Part shown: positions 1-8,665 of the stretch, one piece after another
Numbering within the stretch: the stretch's first letter is position 1
Layout: each line of letters opens with the position of its first letter
NCBI GenBank assembly: GCA_025463305.1
Contig: JAOBWK010000056.1
Span: 1-64,000, forward strand
Length of the DNA stretch: 64,000 nucleotides
From: Ilumatobacteraceae bacterium
GTDB taxonomy: Bacteria; Actinomycetota; Acidimicrobiia; Acidimicrobiales; Ilumatobacteraceae
Direction of reading: 5' to 3'
The notes under the pieces: generated by a model
Database searches by the model: none
Seen by the model: only the letters and a program-made list of their open reading frames with translations
What the model was told of the DNA's origin: nothing
Translations under genes and position numbers: made by a program

Positions 1-578
1 AGGAAGAAGTTCTTGTCGTCGCACGCGCCCTGGATGGCTGGGCCGACGTTGAGCAGCTGGGCGTCGTAGTAGTTGAACTTGATCTGACGACCGTTGATGC
101 CGCCGAGCTCGTTGCACTTCGCGACCATCGCCTTCATCGCATCGGTCATCTCGTGGTTGAGGCCGGGCGAACCGGAGTATCCGGCATCGTCGCCACCGGC
201 GATGGTGATCGAGTCCTTGGTGACCCCGACCTCGGTGCCGTCGTCGGTGTTGTTGCCATCGCCCTTGCCGCACGGCCAGGGTGCGTCGCCGAACATCGGA
301 CCGGCGGGCACGGTGGTGGTCGTGGCCGCCTCCGTGGTGGCGGTGGCCTCGGTGGTGGCCGTGCCGGTGTCGGCGGTGCTGGTGCCCGCGGTGCTGGTGC
401 CGGGTGCCGCGGCACTCGACGCCGGTGCAGCCGTGTCGACGGGTGCGATGGTGGTGGTCACCGCCGCCGCTGCCGTCGTGGTGCTGTCAGCGCTCTTGCG
501 GTCGCTGCCGCACGAAGCGGCGACGAGCGCCAAGGTGGTGAGCGCGGCAAGCGCGCGGACTGGTCTGAGCCTGTTCAT
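1..578 (-). CDS. Solute-binding lipoprotein of a branched-chain-amino-acid-type ABC transporter (N-terminal part)
   Basis: The gene starts at 578 on the minus strand and runs off the left edge, leaving 192 codons. The product opens with a basic signal peptide and a lipobox ending in Cys23 (VAASC), so it should be lipidated and anchored on the outer face of the membrane. Residues about 25-95 are a Thr/Ala-rich linker, then a fold typical of periplasmic binding protein type 1 begins (TKDSITIAGGDDAG, followed by MVAKCNELGGINGRQIKF, like LivK/Leu-Ile-Val-binding proteins). A GGGGGGA ribosome binding site lies 5 bases before the ATG. Substrate cannot be told from this part. The promoter region carries a 21-bp palindrome, so it is probably repressor controlled. 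Confidence 0.8.
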   Translation of the reverse strand, partial: MNRLRPVRALAALTTLALVAASCGSDRKSADSTTTAAAAVTTTIAPVDTAAPASSAAAPGTSTAGTSTADTGTATTEATATTEAATTTTVPAGPMFGDAPWPCGKGDGNNTDDGTEVGVTKDSITIAGGDDAGYSGSPGLNHEMTDAMKAMVAKCNELGGINGRQIKFNYYDAQLLNVGPAIQGACDDKNFF

Positions 579-610
579 GGAATCCCCCCGGAAACGAACG
601 ACAGCGCGCA

Positions 611-639
611 AGATAACAGATCTGACGCGGCGTCAGATC
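611..639 (-). promoter_or_regulatory. Promoter and perfect palindromic operator of the lipoprotein gene
   Basis: 619-639 is a perfect palindrome with 10-base arms (GATCTGACGC and GCGTCAGATC) around one central base. A -10-like TTATCT lies at 616-611 on the minus strand, so the palindrome covers the expected -35 position. The look is that of a TetR- or GntR-type repressor site; the regulator is not identified in the window. Confidence 0.5.
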
Positions 640-673
640 AGCGGACGGCGCGAAGTGATCGTCGCAGGAACAA

Positions 674-729
674 TCAACCAGATGGTTGACAGTCGCCCGT
701 CGATCCCATACTGTCAACCACATGGTTGA
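674..729 (+). promoter_or_regulatory. ArsR promoter with two identical operators
   Basis: Two copies of the inverted repeat TCAACCA-NN-TGGTTGA lie at 674-689 and 714-729, 40 bases apart, about four helical turns on one face. A consensus -35 TTGACA (686-691) starts inside the first copy and CATACT (707-712) can serve as -10; the second copy contains the ATG start codon (722-724). Transcription would start around 719, giving an almost leaderless mRNA. This is a textbook autorepression layout for an ArsR dimer. Confidence 0.65.
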
Positions 730-1042
730 GACTCTGGACGACGTGTTCCACGCCCTGTCGAGCGAACCGCGCCGGGCGATGCTCGGCACGTTGGCGCTCG
801 GCGAACGCACCGTCGGCGATCTGGCGGACCCGTTCGACATCTCGCTCGCCGCGGTGTCCAAGCACCTCAAGGTGCTCGAGGGCGCCGGTCTCGTCGAGCG
901 GCGGATCGAAGGTCGCACCACGATCTGCCGGCTCCGCGTGGAGCCACTCGCCGAGGTCCGGCAGTGGGTGGCCCTCTACGAGCAGTTCTGGACGGAACGC
1001 CTCGATCGGCTCGAGCGGCTGCTCACCGGGGAGGACCAGTGA
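722..1042 (+). CDS. ArsR-family winged-helix transcriptional regulator
   Basis: A 106-residue single-domain regulator. Residues about 5-80 form the ArsR winged helix, with the recognition segment LAAVSKHLKVLEGAGLVERR. No Cys metal-binding motif (ELCVC) is present, so it belongs to the non-metal ArsR group that usually precedes AHSA1/SRPBCC genes. The ATG at 722 is chosen because it lies inside the second operator, just downstream of the promoter, and gives the normal family length; an upstream in-frame start at 686 would lie in the promoter. The stop overlaps the GTG of the next gene (GTGA), so the two are translationally coupled. Likely represses its own operon. Confidence 0.88.
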   Translation: MVETLDDVFHALSSEPRRAMLGTLALGERTVGDLADPFDISLAAVSKHLKVLEGAGLVERRIEGRTTICRLRVEPLAEVRQWVALYEQFWTERLDRLERLLTGEDQ

Positions 1043-1476
1043 CCCGGTTCGCCGTCACCATCGACCGGGTCATCGCTGCGCCCCGCGCCATGGTGTACCG
1101 GGCCTGGCTCGATCCCGTCGTCCTCGCCCGCTGGATGGGTCCCGACCACTTCGCCGCCACGCTGGCCACCGTCGACGAGCGCGTCGGTGGCGTGCACGTC
1201 GTCGACATGATCGACACCGCCGGCGAGCCGCACACGTTCTCGTCGGTGATCGAGGAGCTCGTCCCCGACGAACGGATCGTGCTCACCTTCCGCTTCCATC
1301 CCGACGGCGAGGACACCACGTTGCGGATCACCCTGCGCGATGCGGCGGACGGCGGCACGGCGCTGCGGCTCGAGCACGAGCGCCTCCCGTACACCCAACC
1401 GCTCGACGACGCCTCCGTCAACACCGGCTGGAGCCAGACACTGGCCAAGTTGCAGGCGCTGCTCGAACACACCTGA
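1039..1476 (+). CDS. AHSA1/SRPBCC-domain protein
   Basis: A 145-residue START-like protein of the activator of Hsp90 ATPase homology 1 family (pattern TIDRVIAAPRAMVYRAW, then WMGPDHF, then ERIVLTFRF and a C-terminal helix). Family members bind small hydrophobic ligands; the ligand is unknown here. The GTG start overlaps the TGA of the ArsR gene by four bases, which fixes the start. ArsR-AHSA1 pairs are common in actinobacteria, and the pair with the following DUF899 gene looks like one operon controlled by the ArsR protein. Confidence 0.82.
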   Translation: MTRFAVTIDRVIAAPRAMVYRAWLDPVVLARWMGPDHFAATLATVDERVGGVHVVDMIDTAGEPHTFSSVIEELVPDERIVLTFRFHPDGEDTTLRITLRDAADGGTALRLEHERLPYTQPLDDASVNTGWSQTLAKLQALLEHT

Positions 1477-1576
1477 CGCGCCACGGCGCCCCGGTCACCA
1501 CAGGACGCGTCTGACGACGCACGGACCCATCCCTGATCTCACGCGCCCTCGCGCGCACCAACACAAGGAGAACCAC

Positions 1577-2290
1577 ATGACCCCGTACATCGGAACCCGC
1601 AGCGACTGGGACACCGCACGACGTGCCCTGCTCGTGCGCGAGAAGGAGCTGACCCGCCTCGGCGACGCGCTCGCCGCGGAGCGGCAGGCACTGCCGTGGG
1701 TACCCGTCGACAAGGTGTACACGTTCGACACCGAGGACGGCCCGAAGACACTCGAGGAGCTGTTCGGTGGCCGCTCGCAGCTCATCGTCTACCACTTCAT
1801 GTTCGGACCCGACTGGGACGAAGGCTGCCCGAGCTGCTCGTCGCTCGTCGATCACATGGACCTCGCGCGTGTCCACCTCGAGCACCACGACGTGGCCTGG
1901 GTCCCGGTGTCCCGCGCGCCCCTCGCCACGTTGCTCGCCTACCGCGAGCGGATGGGCTGGACGGTGCCCTGGGCGTCGTCGTCCGGCAGCGACTTCAACG
2001 TCGACTTCCACGTGTCGGGGACCGACGAGCATCCGCTGACGGAGCACAACTTCCGCGAGCTTCCCGCGCCGATGCGCGAGGGCGAGGCACCGGGGATGAG
2101 CGCGTTCGTGATGCACGAGGGCGTCGTCCACCACACGTACTCGGCGTACGCCCGTGGGCTCGATGCGATGTGGGGGATGTACCAGTGGCTCGACCGCGCC
2201 CCGCTCGGCCGCAACGAGACGCCGGGTTGGATGCGTCGCCACGACGCGTACGAGCCTGCCGCGGCGCTTGGCGAGCCTGCGACCGCCTGA
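1577..2290 (+). CDS. DUF899 thioredoxin-like protein
   Basis: 237 residues. Matches the DUF899 family: N-terminal helix with ARRALLVREKELTR, then PWVPVDKVYTFD, then YHFMFGPDW and a CPSC pair (Cys84, Cys87) at the place of a thioredoxin active site, and a C-terminal WLDRAPLGRNE. The role of the family is not established; a redox or peroxiredoxin-like role is plausible from the CxxC. The ATG has an AAGGAG ribosome binding site six bases upstream (1565-1570). A 100-base gap separates it from the AHSA1 gene, so it may be cotranscribed. Its stop TGA shares a base with the ATG of a small ORF (2290). Confidence 0.85.
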   Translation: MTPYIGTRSDWDTARRALLVREKELTRLGDALAAERQALPWVPVDKVYTFDTEDGPKTLEELFGGRSQLIVYHFMFGPDWDEGCPSCSSLVDHMDLARVHLEHHDVAWVPVSRAPLATLLAYRERMGWTVPWASSSGSDFNVDFHVSGTDEHPLTEHNFRELPAPMREGEAPGMSAFVMHEGVVHHTYSAYARGLDAMWGMYQWLDRAPLGRNETPGWMRRHDAYEPAAALGEPATA

Positions 2291-2574
2291 TGCTCGCGCA
2301 CATCGCCGGCGTGCCGGTGGAGGAGCTCGTGCCGGCGGTGCTGGCGGGCTGGACCGGCCTGCTCGTGTCGCTACGAACCGTCGCCCAGCGCCGGATCGCC
2401 CGACGCGACGCCAATTGCCGGGTCGGCGGACACCGGATCGCCCCACACCACGCCGTCGACGACGGCGCGCACGAGGTCGTCGCCGACTGGCGCGTCGACG
2501 ATGAGCGCCCGGTGGTAGATCGGCCCGACGAGCTGATCGAGCGCGACCTCGATCGGCACGCGCAGGCGCGGTAG
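2290..2574 (+). CDS. Possible small hydrophobic protein
   Basis: A 94-codon ORF whose ATG overlaps the DUF899 stop (TGATG). The first 30 residues (MLAHIAGVPVEELVPAVLAG, then WTGLLVSL) look like a short membrane segment and resemble small actinobacterial membrane proteins, but the remainder overlaps the 3' end of the antisense MFS gene by 204 bases and looks like antisense noise. A real short gene with a damaged or longer end is possible; a spurious ORF is as likely. Confidence 0.3.
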   Translation: MLAHIAGVPVEELVPAVLAGWTGLLVSLRTVAQRRIARRDANCRVGGHRIAPHHAVDDGAHEVVADWRVDDERPVVDRPDELIERDLDRHAQAR

Positions 2575-4578
2575 GTCGGCGTTCAGCCGGCGGGCCAGCT
2601 CGGCACGGCGCGGCGCGACCACGCGGTCGCGCAGCGCCGTGGCCAGCGCGGGATCCGTCGCGGCCTCGGCCACCAGCGCACCGAGCACCTGCCGGGCGCG
2701 CGGTGCGGAGAGCACCTCCCCGACGGCGTGGACGTAGGCGTACAGGTCGGCGCGGATGTCGCCGGTGTCGGCCACCGGATGGGCGTTGAACACCTCCGCC
2801 AGCGCATCGGTGACGGCATCGACCCGGTTGGTCCAGTAGCGCTCGAGCGTCGCCGTACCCACACCCGAGCGGGCAGCGATGCCGCTATAGGTGAGGCTCG
2901 ACATGCCCGCATCGGCGAGCAGCCCGAGCGCGGCGCGGGCGAGGCCGAGCCGCTGCGCGGGATCCTCGAGCCGCAACGCCGCGGCGTCGATCAGCTCGTC
3001 GAGCTGCTCGTCGCCCTCGGCGCGGGCCGGCAGGAACACGTACGCCACGCCGGCGCCGAGCAGCGCGATGACGGCGCCGATGATGACGGTGCGGTCGATG
3101 CCGTGGATGAACGCATCGTTGGCGGCTGCGGTGACGGCCCGCCGCACCGCATCGGGCAGCTTGGCGGCGACGATCGAGGCCGATCCGACCGAATCCTTCA
3201 CCGCTGCGGCAGCGGCCGGCGACGACTGCAGGAGCGCCTTGTAGCTCGCGCTCTCGCTGACCTTGGCGGCGTACACGGCCGCGGTGATGCTGCCCATGAT
3301 GGCCACACCGAGCGCTCCGCCGATCTCGCGCGTCGTGTCGTTCATCGCCGAGCCGACGCCGGCCTTCTCCGGCGGCAGCGAGCCCATGATCGAGTCGGTG
3401 GCGGGCGCCATCGCGAGGCCCATGCCGACGCCGATGATCACGAGCACCAGGGCGACCAGGCCGTAGCCGCTGGAGTCGGAGACCCGCGAGAACACCAGGA
3501 GCGCGACCGCGACGAGCACGAGCCCCAAGGTGACCACCCGCTTCGTGCCGGCGCGGGCCACGAGCTTCGCGCTGAGCGGCGCCGTCACCATCAACGTCGC
3601 TGCAACCGGCAGCAGGCAGGCACCGGACTTCAGCGCCGAGTAGCCCAGCACGAACTGCAGGTACTGGCTGACGAAGAACAGCGATCCGAACATCGCGAAG
3701 AACACGAGCGTCACCGCCACCGATGCCGCGGTGAAGCGCGGGTTCTTGAAGAAGCTCACGTCCAGGATCGGGTGATCGGTGCGGCCCTCCCACACCACGA
3801 AGCTGGTCAGCACCACCACCGCGACGACGAACGCGATGACGACGATGGGCTCGGTCCAGCCCCGCGACGGCCCTTCGATGATGCCGTACAGCAGCGACAC
3901 GAGGCCGACGACCGACAGGGTGGTGCCGACGAGGTCCAGCTTCGCGGCGTGCTCGTCGCGCGACTCGGGGACGATGACGACCGCGGCGATGACGGCGATC
4001 GCGACCAGCGGCACGTTGACGAGGAAGATCGCTCCCCACCAGAAGTGGCCGAGGAGGTAGCCGCCGGCGAGCGGGCCGATCGCCACCCCGAGCCCGGACA
4101 CGCCGGCCCACAGCGAGATCGCCCGGGCCCGCTCCGCGGCGTCGGTGAACACGTTGGCGAGGATCGACAAGGTGGCCGGCATGATGAAGGCTGCGCCGAG
4201 GCCCTGCAGGGCGCGGAGGAAGATGAGCGATCCGGCGCTCGACACCAGCGAGCAGCCGAGGGACCCGCCGGCGAAGACGACGAGCCCGACGATGAAGCAC
4301 CGCTTGCGGCCGAGGCGATCGCCCGTGTTGCCGGCGATCAGCAGGAAGCTCGCGAACACGATGGTGTAGGCATCGACGATCCACTGCAGCTGACTGGACG
4401 ACGCGTTCAGCTCGCGGACGAGCGACGGCAGGGCGACGTTGACGATGGTGCCGTCGATGCCGACCACCAGCAGCGCCAGGCAGAGCACGATGAGCACGAT
4501 CCACCGCCGTGGATCCGGCTCACCGTGCACGGGCGCGGACGCCGGCTCGATCGTGAGGTCCTGCCATGTCGCGGCCAT
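2371..4578 (-). CDS. MFS drug transporter (DHA2 type) fused to a C-terminal TetR-like regulator domain
   Basis: 735 residues. Residues about 25-515 are a 14-helix DHA2/EmrB-QacA-type proton-driven multidrug exporter ([11 protein letters not shown] between helices 2 and 3, [25 protein letters not shown] as motif C). From about 517 the chain continues in frame into a TetR DNA-binding domain: [33 protein letters not shown] (helix-turn-helix at roughly 555-580), followed to about 715 by an alpha-helical TetR-type ligand domain ([20 protein letters not shown]). The fusion would place the DNA-binding part in the cytoplasm after the last helix. Start: the ATG at 4578 gives the natural N-terminus; a further 42 upstream codons look non-family. 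The divergent crotonase gene begins 113 bases away; the shared gap has a GC-rich inverted repeat at 4613-4625. Confidence 0.88.
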   Translation of the reverse strand: MAATWQDLTIEPASAPVHGEPDPRRWIVLIVLCLALLVVGIDGTIVNVALPSLVRELNASSSQLQWIVDAYTIVFASFLLIAGNTGDRLGRKRCFIVGLVVFAGGSLGCSLVSSAGSLIFLRALQGLGAAFIMPATLSILANVFTDAAERARAISLWAGVSGLGVAIGPLAGGYLLGHFWWGAIFLVNVPLVAIAVIAAVVIVPESRDEHAAKLDLVGTTLSVVGLVSLLYGIIEGPSRGWTEPIVVIAFVVAVVVLTSFVVWEGRTDHPILDVSFFKNPRFTAASVAVTLVFFAMFGSLFFVSQYLQFVLGYSALKSGACLLPVAATLMVTAPLSAKLVARAGTKRVVTLGLVLVAVALLVFSRVSDSSGYGLVALVLVIIGVGMGLAMAPATDSIMGSLPPEKAGVGSAMNDTTREIGGALGVAIMGSITAAVYAAKVSESASYKALLQSSPAAAAAVKDSVGSASIVAAKLPDAVRRAVTAAANDAFIHGIDRTVIIGAVIALLGAGVAYVFLPARAEGDEQLDELIDAAALRLEDPAQRLGLARAALGLLADAGMSSLTYSGIAARSGVGTATLERYWTNRVDAVTDALAEVFNAHPVADTGDIRADLYAYVHAVGEVLSAPRARQVLGALVAEAATDPALATALRDRVVAPRRAELARRLNADLPRLRVPIEVALDQLVGPIYHRALIVDAPVGDDLVRAVVDGVVWGDPVSADPAIGVASGDPALGDGS

Positions 4579-4691
4579 CGGCACAGCATCCCACAGGTTC
4601 GATCTGCCGACGGCCGGGTCCCGGCATCCCGGTTCGGCACAGCCGCGACCCGTGGGTGAAGCTGGCACCTCTCTCGAACCCAGGAGGTCCC

Positions 4692-5492
4692 GTGCCCGAC
4701 GCACTCGTCGAACGTGACGGCCAGACGATGGTCATCACGATGAACCGCCCGCACCGCAAGAACGCGCTGAGCGGCGCGATGTTGATCCGGATGTACGACG
4801 CGATGGTCGAGGCATCGAGCGATCCCGACATCCGCTGCATCATCCTCACGGGGGCCGGCGGCGACTTCACGTCCGGCGCCGACCTCCGCGCGATGTCGGG
4901 CGACGGCGGGGATCTCGATCCCGAGATCGACGTGCCGGCGCGCATGGCCGCCGACCCCGGCATCCACTGGAAGGGCCTGCTCCGCCACTACCGGCCGACG
5001 AAGCCGCTGATCGCCGCGGTGGAAGGCGTCGCGATCGCCGGCGGCACGGAGCTGCTGCAGGCCACCGACATCCGCGTTGCCGGCCAGTCAGCTCGCTTCG
5101 GCGTGAGCGAGGTGCGTTGGTCGCTGTACCCGATGGCCGGCTCGGCCGTCCGCCTCCGCCGCCAGATCCCGTACACCGTGGCCGCCGAGATCCTGCTCAC
5201 CGGCAAGCACATCACCGCCGCCGAGGCGCTGCAGTTCGGGCTGATCGGTTCGGTGGTGCCCGACGGTGAGGCCCTGACCGCGGCGAAGGCCATCGCCGCG
5301 ACGATCTGCGCAGCCGGCCCGCTCGCCGTCGAGGCCGTGCTGAAGACGCTGCACGACACCGACGGGATGACCGAGGAGGAGGCGTTGGCGTACGAGTTCG
5401 AATACGGCCAGGCCGTGTTCGCCACCAACGACGCGAAGGAAGGCCCACGTGCGTTCGCGGAGAAGCGCACCCCGAACTTCACCCGCACCTGA
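4692..5492 (+). CDS. Enoyl-CoA hydratase/isomerase family (crotonase) protein
   Basis: 266 residues of the crotonase fold: [14 protein letters not shown] near the N-terminus, [15 protein letters not shown] supplying the first oxyanion-hole amide, and [20 protein letters not shown] the second, then [15 protein letters not shown] with one acidic residue at the usual catalytic area. Acts on acyl-CoA in the cytoplasm (hydration, isomerisation or related chemistry); the substrate is not set by sequence. The GTG start is chosen for the AGGAGG ribosome binding site at 4682-4687. Six bases separate it from the LOG gene downstream, so the two are probably one operon. Confidence 0.88.
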   Translation: MPDALVERDGQTMVITMNRPHRKNALSGAMLIRMYDAMVEASSDPDIRCIILTGAGGDFTSGADLRAMSGDGGDLDPEIDVPARMAADPGIHWKGLLRHYRPTKPLIAAVEGVAIAGGTELLQATDIRVAGQSARFGVSEVRWSLYPMAGSAVRLRRQIPYTVAAEILLTGKHITAAEALQFGLIGSVVPDGEALTAAKAIAATICAAGPLAVEAVLKTLHDTDGMTEEEALAYEFEYGQAVFATNDAKEGPRAFAEKRTPNFTRT

Positions 5493-5498
5493 CCGGTC

Positions 5499-6446
5499 GT
5501 GAGCGAGCTCCCGTTCGATCCGCGCCAACCCGACCTGTACCGGCCGGCGATGCTGCTCGGCGGTTCCGCCGACCCGCCGGAGGCGTCGCTCGATCACCGG
5601 ATCTACGCCTACTACCTCGACGTCGACAGCCGGTCGCCGATGCCGGCCGGTGACGCTGCCGCGCAGCGCCTGCACGATCTCGCCATCGACACCGCGGTCG
5701 ACGCGTGGCTCGGCGACCGGCTGCAACGCCACGTCGTGGGGGTGATGGGCGGCCACGACCTCCGGCGCGGCGATCCTGGCTACCGGCAGGCAGTGCGGCT
5801 CGGCCGCGAGCTCACCGCGGCCGGGCGGCTCGTCGTCACCGGCGGCGGGCCAGGAGCGATGGAGGCCGCCAACCTCGGCGCGTTCATGGCCGATGCATCG
5901 GACGCCGAGCTCGATCGTGCGCTCGGCGAGCTGGCCGCGGCAGCCGACATCACCGACGTCCGCACGTACCGCGCCGCGGCACTGCGCATCGCCGAACGCC
6001 ATGCGGCGATGGGCCGGGACAGCCTCTCGGTGCCGACGTGGTACTACGGCTTCGAGCCGACGAACCCGTTCGCGACGCGCATCGCCAAGTACTTCTCGAA
6101 CAGCCTGCGCGAGGACGGTTTGCTGACGATCGCACTCGACGGCGTCGTGTACCTGCCCGGCAAGGCCGGCACGCTGCAGGAGATCTTCCTCGACGCCTCA
6201 CAGAACTTCTACGGGATGCGCTACGGCGGCAGCCCGTTCGTCAGCCCGATGGTGTTCCTCACGTCGGGCGCGACCCCGGACGACCGCCTCGTCGACCAGG
6301 CGGGCGAGCTGGTCCGCTCGCTCGCCGGGCTCGGCACGATGTCGAACCCCGGGTTCGCCGCGATGATCCACAACGCCGTCGACGAGACGGACGTGGTGGG
6401 GTTCCTGCTCGCCCATCCACCGATCGCGATGCCCGCTCATGCGTGA
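5499..6446 (+). CDS. LOG-family (Rossmann-fold, 'lysine decarboxylase-like') protein
   Basis: 315 residues. The Rossmann nucleotide-binding segment VVTGGGPGAMEAAN lies at about 112-125 and the second family motif appears as PGKAGTLQE (220-228) instead of the usual PGGxGTxxE. LOG proteins split cytokinin nucleoside 5'-monophosphates to base and ribose phosphate, but long bacterial members like this one are of unproven function. The Gly-to-Lys change in the second motif makes the canonical activity less sure. GTG start directly after the crotonase gene. Its last codons overlap the ATG of the next reading frame (6439). Confidence 0.75.
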   Translation: MSELPFDPRQPDLYRPAMLLGGSADPPEASLDHRIYAYYLDVDSRSPMPAGDAAAQRLHDLAIDTAVDAWLGDRLQRHVVGVMGGHDLRRGDPGYRQAVRLGRELTAAGRLVVTGGGPGAMEAANLGAFMADASDAELDRALGELAAAADITDVRTYRAAALRIAERHAAMGRDSLSVPTWYYGFEPTNPFATRIAKYFSNSLREDGLLTIALDGVVYLPGKAGTLQEIFLDASQNFYGMRYGGSPFVSPMVFLTSGATPDDRLVDQAGELVRSLAGLGTMSNPGFAAMIHNAVDETDVVGFLLAHPPIAMPAHA

Positions 6447-7397
6447 CCACGTCACACGCGCCGAGCTCGAGGCGGCGCACTGCTGGGAGGCGGCGATCAC
6501 GTCCCCGCGCGTCCGGCGACGACGGCCTTCCGTCGCGCGGCGCGGTTCCACCAGGCGCAGTGGCGTGAGGCGCACGGCCTGCCGATCGGATCGCAGCCCA
6601 TCGCCCCGAAGCCCGGCGGTCCGGCGCCGAGGGCGGTCGGCAGCCGCCTGCCACTCGCGTTCGCTCGCGACAGCGGTGCGAACTTCGTGACGCCCGGGGG
6701 GCTCGCGGCCGCACGACACCGCATCTCGTTCACCGAGCGGCATCAGAGCTTCGACCAACGGGGACTGTGGGCGGACCTGCTCTCGTCCCCCGCGATGGCG
6801 TTCAACCTGTTCGGTGATCTCGCCGCCGATCGGGCCCTGGCTGATCGCGCGGTGCGCACCTGGTGGCCGGATGCACCGGGCGCCTTCGCCGACGTGCGGT
6901 TCGCCCACTCCCCCGGGCGGCTGGACCTCTCCTTCCTCGGCAGCCTGAGCGCGTTCGACGGGGCCATCGTGCTCGACACCGGCCACGGACGCTCGGGCAT
7001 CGTCGGGGTGTACGTGCGGTACCACGAGCGGGTCAAGCGCGAGACGCCGAAGCCGATCCGCGCTGCGCACTACCTCGCGATCGCCGAGCGCTCCGGGGCG
7101 TTCCGATCCGATGCGCTCGCCGACCTCTGCTCGCCGCACGGCAACGTCTTGCTGGAGATGTGGCTGCAGCACCTGCTGGTGCTCGCGATGCTCCAGCACG
7201 AGGACCGTCGCTGGAGCTGGGGACGGTTGGTGGTGGTTCACGCCGCCGGCAACGCCGACCAGGTCGAGGCCTGCGCGCACTACCGATCACTGCTCACGGA
7301 CCCGTCGACGTTCGCCGCGGTCACGATCGAGGAGCTCCTCGACGCCGAGGCGCTTCCGGTGGCGACGACGGCTGCGCTGCGCGAGCGGTACCTCTGA
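6439..7397 (+). pseudogene. Frameshifted PGN_0703-like (putative PD-(D/E)XK nuclease) gene
   Basis: An ATG at 6439 overlaps the LOG stop and encodes MRDHVTRAELEAAHCWEA in one frame; from about 6495 the protein continues in the next frame as GDHVPARPATTAFRRAARF, then WREAHGLPIGSQP, and runs in frame to 7397. Restoring one base near 6490-6494 joins the two parts into a protein of about 319 residues. From memory of the family, the C-terminal part matches actinobacterial proteins annotated as PGN_0703 family putative restriction endonucleases (ISFTERHQSFDQRGLW, FNLFGDLAADRALADRAV). The expected acidic-x-Lys catalytic pair in the strand before YHE is replaced by VYVRYHE, so even the repaired protein may be inactive. 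A start inside the second frame is not available as ATG, GTG or TTG. Confidence 0.65.
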
Positions 7398-7409
7398 GCC
7401 CGGGCTCAG
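7394..7409. terminator. Candidate bidirectional terminator
   Basis: A perfect 16-base palindrome (CTGAGCCC / GGGCTCAG) covers the two converging stop codons of the nuclease-like gene and the SDR gene. It can fold into a six-pair stem with a four-base loop on either strand. No T-tract follows, which is common in high-GC actinobacteria. Confidence 0.4.
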
Positions 7410-8185
7410 GCCATCCACTGACCGCCGTTGACGTCGAGCGTCTGGCCGGTGATCGAGCGAGCGCGCTCGGAGGTGAGGAACACGATGGCGTCGGCGATGT
7501 CGTCCGGCGTCGGGAGGCGGTGCAACGCTGTCTGGCGCGCCATCTTCTGACGAGCTTCTTCGCCCGAGATGCCGGACCGCTCGCCCATGCGCTCGAACAT
7601 CGTCTCGGTGCTCGGACCGGGCACGAAGCCCGGCAGCACGATGTTGATCCGGATGTTGTCCGGGCCGACCTCTTTGGCCAGCGTCTGCGCGGCGATGGTG
7701 AGCGCACCCTTGGTGGCGGCGTAGGCCGCTTGGCCCGGGTTGATCGCCCGTACCGCCAGTGTCGAGACCATCACGATCGCTCCCCCGCCGGCGGCGACGA
7801 GGTGCGGCACGGCGGTGCGGGCGATCTCGATCGGCCCGAGGACGTTGATCTCCCAGGCCCGCTGCCAATCGGCGAGATCGGCATGCATGATGGTGTGGTG
7901 CGGTGTTCCCTTCGCCGCGCTGCTGACGACGACGTCGAGCCGGCCGAAGTGCTCGACAGTGCGTTCGACGAGGGCGCGGCACTGCGCCGTGTCGCCGGTG
8001 TCCGTCGGCACCGCGAGCGCACGGCCACCGAGCGCCTCGATCTCGGCCGCCACCTCGTGGAGGTAGTCGGCGCTGCGCGCGGCGAGGGCCACATCGCATC
8101 CGTCGCGGACGAGGCCGAGCGCGGTGGAGCGACCGATGCCGGCGCCGACGCCCGTGACGATCGCGACGCGACGCTGCTCGCTCAT
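7406..8185 (-). CDS. Short-chain dehydrogenase/reductase (SDR)
   Basis: 259 residues with the classical SDR pattern: nucleotide-binding VTGVGAGIG near the N-terminus, an altered NAG-type motif (VSSAAKG), a catalytic Ser in VMVSTLAV, YAATK as the Tyr-x-x-x-Lys pair, and a C-terminal GQTLDVNGGQW. An NAD(P)-dependent alcohol or ketone oxidoreductase of the cytoplasm; substrate unknown. The ATG overlaps the stop of the MarR gene upstream (ATGA), so both are read from the MarR promoter. Confidence 0.87.
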   Translation of the reverse strand: MSEQRRVAIVTGVGAGIGRSTALGLVRDGCDVALAARSADYLHEVAAEIEALGGRALAVPTDTGDTAQCRALVERTVEHFGRLDVVVSSAAKGTPHHTIMHADLADWQRAWEINVLGPIEIARTAVPHLVAAGGGAIVMVSTLAVRAINPGQAAYAATKGALTIAAQTLAKEVGPDNIRINIVLPGFVPGPSTETMFERMGERSGISGEEARQKMARQTALHRLPTPDDIADAIVFLTSERARSITGQTLDVNGGQWMA

Positions 8186-8634
8186 GCGCGCACCGCGCTG
8201 AAGTCGTCGGCCAACCGACCGAGCATCCGGGCCAGGTCGGACAGGTCCGCGGCGCTCCATCCGGACAACGCGTCGGCCGCCGCGGCCACCGACGCAGCGC
8301 GCAGCCGGCGGTAGGCATCGTCGCCGCCGGCGGTGATCGACACCAGTACTCCCCGCCCGTCGGCACCGTCGGTGTCGCGTGTGACGTAGCCGGCGGCCTC
8401 GAGCGCGCGGAGCTCGCGGCTGGCCTGGGTGCCGACCATGCCTGCGCGATGGGCGATGGACGACACCCGCTGCGGACCACTGCGTTCGAGCACACCCAAG
8501 ATTCCCATGCCGGGCGCCGAGACGTCGACGCCGGCGAGCGTCGCCCTGCGTCGCGCCGACATCACGCTGGCCCCCACACGGCCGATGGTGCCGATGGATC
8601 GTTCGATCTGTTCCAGCGCCTGGGCACGTCGCAC
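8182..8634 (-). CDS. MarR-family transcriptional regulator
   Basis: 150 residues. A winged helix occupies about 45-110 (RVSSIAHRAGMVGTQASREL as helix-turn-helix, then DTDGADGRGVLVSITAGG as wing). It starts with GTG at 8634; a TAGCCT -10 ends six bases before it, so the message is probably leaderless. It forms an operon with the SDR gene and faces a second SDR gene; a perfect 28-bp inverted repeat between them is its likely operator. Confidence 0.85.
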   Translation of the reverse strand: MRRAQALEQIERSIGTIGRVGASVMSARRRATLAGVDVSAPGMGILGVLERSGPQRVSSIAHRAGMVGTQASRELRALEAAGYVTRDTDGADGRGVLVSITAGGDDAYRRLRAASVAAAADALSGWSAADLSDLARMLGRLADDFSAVRA

Positions 8635-8640
8635 ACCAAG

Positions 8641-8646
8641 AGGCTA
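8641..8646 (-). promoter_or_regulatory. -10 element of the MarR-SDR operon
   Basis: TAGCCT on the minus strand, six bases before the GTG start at 8634, predicting transcription start at the start codon. The palindrome at 8666-8693 covers its -35 region. Confidence 0.5.
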
Positions 8647-8665
8647 GCGCTCGACCTTGCATCTC

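Noticed and set aside
300..510. Low-complexity repeat-like DNA
   Set aside because: Explained as the Thr/Ala-rich linker of the lipoprotein on the minus strand.
4613..4625. GCCGGG-T-CCCGGC dyad as operator of the MFS-TetR fusion
   Set aside because: Made only of G and C apart from the centre; such short dyads arise often at this base composition.
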